5,216 nt of DNA from assembly GCA_019912505.1 (NCBI GenBank), contig JAIOIM010000001.1, positions 1 to 5,216 on the forward strand, read 5' to 3'. Position 1 is the stretch's first letter. Each line of letters starts with the position of its first letter. The DNA is from Ignavibacteriaceae bacterium (GTDB lineage Bacteria > Bacteroidota > Ignavibacteria > Ignavibacteriales > Ignavibacteriaceae). The position numbers were made by a program, and so were the translations under genes. Below, piece after piece: positions 1 to 5,216 of the stretch. Below the pieces are notes generated by a model that was given only the letters and a program-made list of their open reading frames with translations, was not told where the DNA came from and ran no database searches.

Positions 1-1159
1 TTACTGTTAAACCAAATGTTGTTAACAAAACAACAACATCGCTTTTGGGACTTTTTAACACAGAAGCAAACCTTCGCCATTCACTCATATTATAAGCCAC
101 AACTATAAGCACAGCCGCAAGTGCAGCCATCGGAATTAGCTTTGCCCATTTACCGAAAAACAACAGGATAAGAAATAAAACAATTGCATGTACAATTCCG
201 GCAACAGGTGTTCTTCCGCCGTTTTTTATATTTGTGGCAGTGCGCGCAATTGCACCGGTTGCGGGTATTCCGCCGAACAATGGAGTAATAATATTTGCCA
301 CACCCTGCGCTATCAGTTCCATATTACTCCGGTGTTTGCCGCCAATCATACCATCGGCAACTATGGCAGAAAGAAGCGATTCGATGCCGGCAAGTATTGC
401 AATTGTTGTTGCCGGTACAATTAATTGTTTGATAATTGTAAAATCAATATGCGGAAAAACTGGCGCGGGTATGGAAGAATTTATCTCGCCGAACCTGCTC
501 CCTATCGTTTCAACCGGAAGATGAAATATTTCTACAGCAGCTGTGGCGGCAATTATTGCAATTAACGAACCCGGAATTTTATGGGTGAGTTTCGGCATCA
601 AAATAATAAGAAGTAAAGAGACAACGCCTATTGCAAGGGCATAATAATTTACTGTTTGAAAATTTGAACCGAACGCAGCCCACTTTTCAATAAAGTCAGA
701 TGGAACATCGCCCATATTCAAACCGAATAAATCTTTTATCTGGCTGGAAAATATTATTAACGCAATGCCGCTTGTAAAACCTATGATTACCGGATGCGGT
801 ATAAATTTTATTGCCGAACCAAATCGTGCAAACCCCATAATAACCAGTATAACCCCCGCCATCATAGTTGCAATAATCAAACCGTTCATTCCATAGTTTT
901 GAACTATACTGTAAACGATGACGATAAATGCGCCCGTCGGTCCGCCGATTTGCACTCGACTGCCGCCGAAAACCGAGATGATAAACCCCGCTATTATTGC
1001 AGTTATTATTCCTTGTTGGGGTGCAACGCCGGAGGCTATGCCGAACGCTATTGCAAGCGGCAGAGCTACGATACCAACGATTACACCGGAGGTTAAATCG
1101 GCAATAAATTTATGTTTGTTATAGTCTTGTAGTGTTGTTAAAAGCTTTGGCTTTAACAT
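1..1159 (-). CDS. SulP-family inorganic anion transporter, N-terminal 386 residues (partial at the left edge)
   Basis: Inner-membrane anion permease of the SulP/SLC26 family; substrates in this family include sulfate, bicarbonate and dicarboxylates. The frame is open from the ATG at 1159 to the window edge. An in-frame TAA lies eight codons upstream (1183-1181) with no other ATG between, which fixes the start. No good Shine-Dalgarno is seen. Family signatures are clear: ALPLAIAFGIASGV in TM1 (about residues 32-45), GGSRVQIGGPTGAF in TM3 (65-78), FTSGIALIIFSSQIKDLFG (128-146), GIESLLSAIVADG around TM8 (258-270, E260), and FGGIPATGAIARTATNI (295-311). About eleven or twelve hydrophobic segments are visible. 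The last helices and the expected cytoplasmic STAS domain are cut off. The TM1 motif has Leu where I recall the proton-linked Glu of SLC26Dg, so coupling may differ; this is inference from a remembered alignment. The substrate cannot be told from this sequence. The gene is downstream of the DUF58 gene on the same strand but 174 bases away, so it is probably transcribed separately. Confidence 0.95.
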   Translation of the reverse strand, partial: MLKPKLLTTLQDYNKHKFIADLTSGVIVGIVALPLAIAFGIASGVAPQQGIITAIIAGFIISVFGGSRVQIGGPTGAFIVIVYSIVQNYGMNGLIIATMMAGVILVIMGFARFGSAIKFIPHPVIIGFTSGIALIIFSSQIKDLFGLNMGDVPSDFIEKWAAFGSNFQTVNYYALAIGVVSLLLIILMPKLTHKIPGSLIAIIAATAAVEIFHLPVETIGSRFGEINSSIPAPVFPHIDFTIIKQLIVPATTIAILAGIESLLSAIVADGMIGGKHRSNMELIAQGVANIITPLFGGIPATGAIARTATNIKNGGRTPVAGIVHAIVLFLILLFFGKWAKLIPMAALAAVLIVVAYNMSEWRRFASVLKSPKSDVVVLLTTFGLTV

Positions 1160-1262
1160 GATATTGTCCGTTAAATAATATTATTTTGTCGCATACTCGG
1201 TAAATATTTTTCCTACAAATAAGTATGATTGAATGGGTGTATGTTTTGAGGTTATCAAACGC

Positions 1263-1278
1263 CATGCACTCATGCACA
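1263..1278. repeat. Tandem 8-base direct repeat in the SulP upstream region
   Basis: CATGCACT (1263-1270) is followed directly by CATGCACA (1271-1278), two copies differing only in the last base. The pair sits immediately beside the possible -7 element at 1279-1286, where an operator could lie, but no known regulator motif is recognised. The rest of the 1160-1333 gap is AT-rich, and I see no gene and no terminator hairpin after the DUF58 gene. Confidence 0.5.
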
Positions 1279-1286
1279 CAAACTTA
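1279..1286 (-). promoter_or_regulatory. Possible -7 element upstream of the SulP gene
   Basis: The minus strand reads TAAGTTTG, an exact match to TAnnTTTG, about 120 bases before the SulP start. No TTG or TTTG box is found at the expected distance upstream, so this is weak. If real, the SulP gene would have its own promoter and a leader of about 110 bases. The 174-base gap before the gene makes an independent promoter plausible. Confidence 0.22.
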
Positions 1287-1333
1287 ATTAGTATTAATCG
1301 ATAATGTGTTTTAAGGTGAGTTCATAAATAATA

Positions 1334-2239
1334 TTAATGAAGCTTCCGGCGTTTTTGAATATAACCGAACAGCGCTTTATCGAATGGGGTGGAAGTATCA
1401 ATTAAATTGTATTCAATATTTGAGTTTAAACATTCCGATTTTATGCGGTGTGTAAACTCATCCATCGCTTCTTTGTAAGCTTTTTGAATTTGATACGGCT
1501 GGGTTGTTATTTCTTCATCGGTTTCGAGGTCTCTGAAAATAGAATCTTTACCGAACGCAAATGACCGTTCAAGGGGGTCAAGTAGCTGAAAAACTATCAC
1601 TTCATTATTTTGATAACGAAAATGTTTCAGCGCGGTTAATACTGAATTTACATCGTCAAACAAATCCGATATAATAATTACCAATCCCCTTCGTTTAATT
1701 TTTTCAGCAATTTGATTTAGGCACGAAGAAGTGTTTGTTTTGTTCGCCGGAACAACCGATGTTAATGCTTTTAATACTTCATGCAGATAAGCCTTGGAGG
1801 CTTTCGGTGGAAGATATTTTTCGATAGTCTCGGAATAAATGGAAAGTCCAACCGCATCCTGCTGCTTAAACATTAAGTAACCAAGCGCCGCTGTTAAAGT
1901 AGCGCCATATTCAAGTTTACTTACGTTCCCTTTTGAGGCATAACTCATCGACTTACTTTTGTCAAGCAGTATATAACTTTTTAGGTTGGTTTCTTCCTCA
2001 TACTGTTTGATGTAATATTTTTCGGTTTTTCCGTACACTTTCCAATCAACGTCTTTGAGGTTATCTCCCTGCATGTATGGGCGGTGTTCGGTAAACTCAA
2101 CTGAAAAACCGTGGTAGGGACTTTTGTGTAACCCTACCATGAAACCCTCAACTACCAATCTTGCCCTTAACTCAAATGAATTGAGTTTTGAAATTACCGA
2201 TGGATCAAGATATTTTCGGTAGTCTTCATAACTTGCCAT
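1334..2239 (-). CDS. DUF58 domain-containing protein (vWA-like fold, MoxR-associated family)
   Basis: A 301-residue cytoplasmic protein with no signal peptide or membrane helix. The DUF58 signature lies at about residues 47-83 (SVEFTEHRPYMQGDN, then VDWKVYGKTEKYYIKQYEEE). It is followed by a von Willebrand A-like core with an intact MIDAS motif, D93-K-S95-K-S97, after the strand SYILL, and by a second core strand ending in ISDLFDD (190-196). DUF58 proteins usually pair with MoxR AAA+ ATPases and are thought to help assemble or activate target complexes; the molecular role here is unknown. Many DUF58 proteins carry N-terminal membrane helices, whereas this is the short soluble type, close to full length for that type. 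The ATG overlaps the stop of the lipoprotein gene by one base (TAATG), and only a weak AAAGG lies about 15 bases upstream, so translation is probably coupled. No MoxR gene is visible. The family call is firm; the role is inferred. Confidence 0.93.
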   Translation of the reverse strand: MASYEDYRKYLDPSVISKLNSFELRARLVVEGFMVGLHKSPYHGFSVEFTEHRPYMQGDNLKDVDWKVYGKTEKYYIKQYEEETNLKSYILLDKSKSMSYASKGNVSKLEYGATLTAALGYLMFKQQDAVGLSIYSETIEKYLPPKASKAYLHEVLKALTSVVPANKTNTSSCLNQIAEKIKRRGLVIIISDLFDDVNSVLTALKHFRYQNNEVIVFQLLDPLERSFAFGKDSIFRDLETDEEITTQPYQIQKAYKEAMDEFTHRIKSECLNSNIEYNLIDTSTPFDKALFGYIQKRRKLH

Positions 2240-2745
2240 TATTTACTTGGTTCGCCTTTCTTTTTTAATATTTCATCCGGTGCAAGACCCATATTATCCA
2301 ATTCATCCCTTGCCGAGGAAGCTAATTGATGATCTGGAAATTTATCGATAAAAAGGTTGTAAGTTTTGGTTGCTTCCTCGTATTGATGTAATTCATTTGC
2401 CATAATAAAGCCGCTCATAAAGAGGGATACTGGTGCGTATTTATTTTTTGGATATTTTTCATATACTGTTTTAAATGATGTTACAGCCTGGATAAGCGAT
2501 TCCTCTCTCGACAAATTCGGAAGCAGTAAACCCTGATAAATGGTTGCAAGCTGATAAAGCGCATCCGGAGCTTGTTCACTTTGAGGAAATTCTTCTAATA
2601 TTTTTTGATAGGAGGCAACGGCTTCCGCAACATTTTGAGCTTTTAATTTTTCAGTAGCATCTTTCATATAATCTTCGGCGGATTTGCCGCAGCCGATTAA
2701 AGTGAGAGCAAGGGCAACAAAAAGAACCGGTATTATATATTTCAT
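2239..2745 (-). CDS. TPR-repeat lipoprotein (YbgF/BamD-like helical repeats)
   Basis: A 168-residue envelope lipoprotein. Residues 1-18 form a signal peptide (positive MK, hydrophobic core) ending in the lipobox L16-I-G-C19, so Cys19 should be lipidated after signal peptidase II cleavage. The mature part is a series of TPR-type helix pairs at about residues 26-57, 60-99 and 103-140, with the recurring pattern YQKILEEFP, FKTVYEKYP and YNLFIDKFP. These resemble YbgF/BamD repeats, but the protein is much shorter than BamD (around 240 residues, five TPRs), so I do not call it BamD. The role is probably protein-protein interaction at the membrane; the partner is unknown. An acidic pair (E24 D25) after the Cys is only loosely like a Bacteroidota surface-export signal. 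There is no Shine-Dalgarno; the start is set by the signal peptide. It is the first gene of a two-gene unit with the overlapping DUF58 gene, behind a terminator and a candidate promoter. Confidence 0.92.
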   Translation of the reverse strand: MKYIIPVLFVALALTLIGCGKSAEDYMKDATEKLKAQNVAEAVASYQKILEEFPQSEQAPDALYQLATIYQGLLLPNLSREESLIQAVTSFKTVYEKYPKNKYAPVSLFMSGFIMANELHQYEEATKTYNLFIDKFPDHQLASSARDELDNMGLAPDEILKKKGEPSK

Positions 2746-2771
2746 ATTTTCATTTCAATAGTTGGTATAAA

Positions 2772-2781
2772 AAACGCGTTT
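2772..2781. repeat. 10-base perfect palindrome at the predicted lipoprotein transcription start
   Basis: AAACGCGTTT is its own reverse complement. It lies directly next to the candidate -7 box (2782-2789), about where transcription would begin. The CGCG centre stands out in an AT-rich gap. It could be an operator half-site pair or chance; no factor is recognised. Another palindrome, CCAATTGG, lies at 2819-2826 just upstream of the promoter. Confidence 0.4.
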
Positions 2782-2813
2782 CAAAATTATCAAATTAGTA
2801 GTTTACAATCAAT
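2782..2813 (-). promoter_or_regulatory. Candidate promoter of the lipoprotein-DUF58 unit
   Basis: The minus strand has ATTG (2813-2810), 20 bases, then TAATTTTG (2789-2782), an exact match to the Bacteroidota -7 box TAnnTTTG. It lies between the upstream terminator and the lipoprotein start and would give a leader of about 30 bases. A competing sigma70-like reading, TTGATA (2793-2788), 18 bases, TATACC, uses overlapping sequence, so the exact elements are uncertain. Confidence 0.4.
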
Positions 2814-2836
2814 GTATTCCAATTGGTCTAAACAAG

Positions 2837-2866
2837 AAAGCCCCGCCAAATTCGACGGGGCTTTTT
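2837..2866 (-). terminator. Rho-independent terminator, possibly bidirectional
   Basis: A perfect 9-bp stem, AAAGCCCCG (2837-2845) pairing with CGGGGCTTT (2856-2864), closes a 10-base loop. It begins 20 bases past the stop codon of the secreted protein gene, as expected for its terminator. In the minus direction the stem is followed by a T-rich tail (TTTCTTGTTT). In the plus direction it is followed by TTTTT, so it could also stop transcription from the other side. It separates the secreted protein gene from the lipoprotein/DUF58 pair. Confidence 0.88.
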
Positions 2867-2886
2867 GAAAAATGTGTAGTTAATAA

Positions 2887-5061
2887 TTACTTTAACAGGG
2901 TCATCTTTTTTGTATTTGTAAAGAGTGAACCGTCAATACCCTTTGCTTCGATTGTATAAAAATAAACACCGCTCGAAATATCTTTTAAGTTTACATTAAA
3001 ATTATGCGAACCGGATGTAAGGTCTTGATTAACTAATGCGGAAATTTCTTTTCCGAGTATGTTAAAAATTGTAACCTTAACTTTTGCATTAACAGGTAAT
3101 GTAAAATTAATTGTAGTCGATGGGTTGAACGGGTTCGGATAATTTTGAGCCAAACCGTAAGAAGCAGGTGTTTCAACCGAAACTTCTACTGTTGATGAGT
3201 ACGCGAATGTGCCGTCAAAATCAATTTGTTTTAAGCGGTAATAAACTGTACCTGAAACACCATTATCTATGTATGAATAATTATGCTTTTCGGTAGTTGT
3301 TCCGTTACCGTTAACGAATGCAATTTTTGAAAATGATATATTGTCATTACTTTTTTCAACTGCAAAGCCGCTGTTATTTGTTTCCGTTGCCGTCTGCCAG
3401 CTTAACACAACTGTTCCGTTGTTTACATTTGCCGAGAACGATGATAACTCAACCGGCACAGTATACGGTGGAAGAATATCAGTTGCATAATATCTCGGCA
3501 TCAATTGGTATCCTGTATTATAAGGCGCAGCAGAAGTGAACTGGCTTCCGAGAGCAATTAAATCTTTAGGCCATACTGGTTCAGGCTGATCGTCAAGGTC
3601 TGTATCACTATCAATTCTATAATCCATAGTATCAACGCCATCTGTTACTTTTATAGTAGCACTTGCAGCAGCAGCAGGCCATGTGCCGCTTGCTTTGCTT
3701 AAATTAGCAAAGGCAACAAGACGCCCCTCATAATATTCTGCATTCGCTTTAAACTGAGCTAATGTTAATACCGTAGGTTGTGGAATCATTGCAAAGTTGC
3801 TATCGCTAATAACAGTTAAGCTTGAATCTGTTAGAGGAGTAAACTCAGTTAAGCCATTATAAAAATCAATAAAACCGGTTGCTTGAAAATAATCACCGAA
3901 ATGTAAATCGGGGCTTAATAACCCGCCTTTAAAGGTTGCAATTCCTCCAGTACCATCCCACACATAATATGAACGGTGTAAAGTTTGGAAGTTGGGAGAA
4001 ATACAAACAGCTTTGATTGTAAGTGTGTCGTGAAATCTATCTGGTTGAAAATCATTGTTTAAATCTTCGCGAGCTTCCGAGATGTAAACCATGTTGGATT
4101 TGAATGCGGCAACACCATTGTTTGTAAAGCCGCAATAGAAAGTAAATGTACCGTTTCCATTATCAACAATAGACATATCGCTTGTAGCGTTTGCATTTGT
4201 AACATAAGGAATTGTTAATTTAAATTCTCCATACCTTGTGGGATAAACTTCGCTATTAGAAACATCAAATACTTGAACTGTACTACCGAGTGTCCCATCA
4301 TTTTTGCCGACAACTGCAATCACTTTTCTTCCATTGCTTCCCATATTATATGCAACATTCTGCCATCCGCTTGAGATAACTCCGCCGTCCACTGTGTTTA
4401 GAACTGTACCGGCGGCATCAATATGCATTATGGATGTACCGGCACCATTTATCCAAAGCTCCGAAGAAACACCCGAACTAACCGGAGCTATACCGCCGCG
4501 AGCAGCGCCTGCTGCAACGGTGATAGTAGATGCTGCCGTATAAACGGAACCATCCACAGTAGTGAATAATTGGATTAATGTGTTAGAACTTCCGCTGACA
4601 TAAATAACAGTGGAAGCGCCATTACCGGATACCGCCATAACATCACCAAAACGACCTGTAAGATCGCCAGAAAATGCAACAGTTGGAGCAGCACTTTCGT
4701 TAGCCCAACGGTAAATTTTTAATCCGGCTCCGGAAGTAGTGAGGTTTACGCCATAAATAGCGCCATCGGGTGTAGATTTTATAATATTTATTGGATACGT
4801 ACCACCGGCAACGCCGGTCATATCTAAAGTGCCAAGCGAGTCACCAGTAGCTTTATCCAAAATATAAATATTAGCCGCTGTTGTTCTGCTGCATGCAAGA
4901 ACGTGTCCCATTTCCTCGTTGTAAGTAAGACCGCGCATGGTATTATCATTTGTAATCCATGAATAATCTGCATTTGTTTTTTCCCATAACATTACTCCTT
5001 GAGCAAGGATAGGAGAGGTGACAAACAAAGCGATAATTAGTAAAGAAAATAATTTCTTCAT
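2887..5061 (-). CDS. Secreted multidomain protein with DUF4623-like region and type IX secretion sorting domain
   Basis: A 724-residue exported protein. Residues 1-20 are a Sec signal peptide (MKK, hydrophobic core, probable cut ILA|QG). Residues about 24-326 resemble DUF4623, a propeller-like family, with blade-like phrases RGLTYNEEMGHVLACSR, IYILDKATGDSLGTLD and LKIYRWANESAAPTVAF. Residues about 330-420 and 428-530 look like two OB-fold-like domains; the first begins with an acidic DLNNDFQPD loop, and the second contains DSDTDLDDQPEP and ends LMPRYYATDIL. Residues about 535-628 form an FN3-like beta sandwich (VPVELSSFSA ... YYRLKQIDFDG). Residues 635-724 are the T9SS type A sorting domain (QNYPNPFNPSTTI, then SSGVYFYTI and a terminal KKMTLLK). 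It should cross the outer membrane by type IX secretion and be released or anchored at the surface. No catalytic motif is recognised, so adhesion, ligand binding or a structural role are all possible. The start is supported by the signal peptide and a strong Shine-Dalgarno. It is followed by its own terminator, so it is probably monocistronic. Confidence 0.92.
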   Translation of the reverse strand: MKKLFSLLIIALFVTSPILAQGVMLWEKTNADYSWITNDNTMRGLTYNEEMGHVLACSRTTAANIYILDKATGDSLGTLDMTGVAGGTYPINIIKSTPDGAIYGVNLTTSGAGLKIYRWANESAAPTVAFSGDLTGRFGDVMAVSGNGASTVIYVSGSSNTLIQLFTTVDGSVYTAASTITVAAGAARGGIAPVSSGVSSELWINGAGTSIMHIDAAGTVLNTVDGGVISSGWQNVAYNMGSNGRKVIAVVGKNDGTLGSTVQVFDVSNSEVYPTRYGEFKLTIPYVTNANATSDMSIVDNGNGTFTFYCGFTNNGVAAFKSNMVYISEAREDLNNDFQPDRFHDTLTIKAVCISPNFQTLHRSYYVWDGTGGIATFKGGLLSPDLHFGDYFQATGFIDFYNGLTEFTPLTDSSLTVISDSNFAMIPQPTVLTLAQFKANAEYYEGRLVAFANLSKASGTWPAAAASATIKVTDGVDTMDYRIDSDTDLDDQPEPVWPKDLIALGSQFTSAAPYNTGYQLMPRYYATDILPPYTVPVELSSFSANVNNGTVVLSWQTATETNNSGFAVEKSNDNISFSKIAFVNGNGTTTEKHNYSYIDNGVSGTVYYRLKQIDFDGTFAYSSTVEVSVETPASYGLAQNYPNPFNPSTTINFTLPVNAKVKVTIFNILGKEISALVNQDLTSGSHNFNVNLKDISSGVYFYTIEAKGIDGSLFTNTKKMTLLK

Positions 5062-5067
5062 ATAGAA

Positions 5068-5075
5068 CTCCCTTC
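5068..5075 (-). promoter_or_regulatory. Strong Shine-Dalgarno of the secreted protein gene
   Basis: The minus strand reads GAAGGGAG, six bases before the ATG at 5061. It is the only strong ribosome binding site in the window; the other three genes have weak or no Shine-Dalgarno. It supports the chosen start and suggests efficient translation. Confidence 0.8.
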
Positions 5076-5104
5076 AAAGTTATTAAATGCGTTTAAAAAC
5101 ATTC

Positions 5105-5136
5105 TAAAAGTAGTCCAATTATCAAAACAAATCAAG
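5105..5136 (-). promoter_or_regulatory. Candidate promoter of the secreted protein gene (Bacteroidota-type)
   Basis: On the minus strand CTTG (5136-5133) is followed after 20 bases by TACTTTTA (5112-5105). This is one base off the Bacteroidota -7 consensus TAnnTTTG, and the spacing is near that known for the -33 TTTG box. It would give a leader of roughly 35-40 bases. The region is very AT-rich, so chance matches are likely and the call is tentative. Confidence 0.35.
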
Positions 5137-5216
5137 ATTTTTTATTTAAATATTTGTAATGAAAAAAATAATGTTAATCTTTTTCTTAACTACATTAAAA
5201 TTTATTAAAAATAAAA

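Noticed and set aside
188..1124. Several plus-strand open frames of 68-100 codons across 188-524 and 794-1124
   Set aside because: They lie opposite the SulP gene, whose minus-strand frame is continuous and strongly family-like. Their translations are low-complexity, rich in Cys, Asn or Tyr, and have no recognisable domain.
1280..1333. A terminator after the DUF58 gene
   Set aside because: The stretch has only short AT-rich partial inverted repeats (TTAATTAGTATTAAT) and no GC-rich stem with a T tract.
2239..2745. Calling the TPR lipoprotein BamD or YbgF
   Set aside because: The repeats are similar, but the protein is too short for BamD, and it lacks both the Tol-Pal gene context and the N-terminal coiled coil of YbgF.
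3318..4543. Plus-strand open frames at 3318-3539 and 4304-4543
   Set aside because: Both are antisense to the secreted protein gene, show no family resemblance, and have no convincing ribosome binding site or conserved pattern.
1..5216. CRISPR array, insertion sequence, defence system or phage genes
   Set aside because: There are no regularly spaced repeats, no transposase or integrase frame, and no nuclease, helicase or reverse transcriptase motif in any of the four genes.
5137..5216. Possible further gene or RNA at the right end
   Set aside because: The stretch is almost entirely A and T, with no start-stop frame of useful length and no stable hairpin. It reads as AT-rich upstream DNA.

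Overview
This window looks like ordinary chromosomal DNA from an AT-rich, Gram-negative member of the Bacteroidota/Ignavibacteriota/Chlorobiota group. The best evidence is a large secreted protein that ends in a type IX secretion sorting domain with the YPNPFNPST motif, a form especially common in Ignavibacteria and relatives. A lipoprotein signal and promoter-like sequences of the Bacteroidota kind agree with this. The assignment is an inference; no rRNA or marker gene is present.

All four genes lie on the minus strand, so they are read from right to left. (1) 5061-2887 encodes a 724-residue T9SS cargo: signal peptide, a DUF4623-like beta-propeller-type region, two probable OB-fold-like domains, an FN3-like domain and the C-terminal sorting domain. 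It has a strong Shine-Dalgarno sequence, and a GC-rich hairpin terminator follows it (2837-2866). (2) 2745-2239 encodes a small TPR lipoprotein. (3) 2239-1334 encodes a DUF58 (vWA-fold) protein whose ATG shares one base with the stop codon of the lipoprotein gene, so the two form a translationally coupled pair. (4) After a 174-base gap, 1159-1 encodes the first 386 residues of a SulP-family anion transporter. It runs off the left edge, so its C-terminal STAS domain, if present, is outside the window.

The intergenic stretches are short (about 174, 141 and 155 bases). They hold the terminator, candidate promoters, a tandem 8-mer and a 10-base palindrome. The 8-mer TTTGATAA appears once, in the same orientation, in each of the three upstream regions.

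The genes do not obviously form one pathway. The lipoprotein/DUF58 pair is the most likely functional unit. DUF58 proteins normally work with a MoxR-type AAA+ ATPase, which is absent here. I found no CRISPR array, mobile element, tRNA or rRNA, and no convincing new multi-gene system. The points most worth following up are the TPR lipoprotein-DUF58 pair without MoxR, the domain architecture of the T9SS cargo, and the shared upstream 8-mer.
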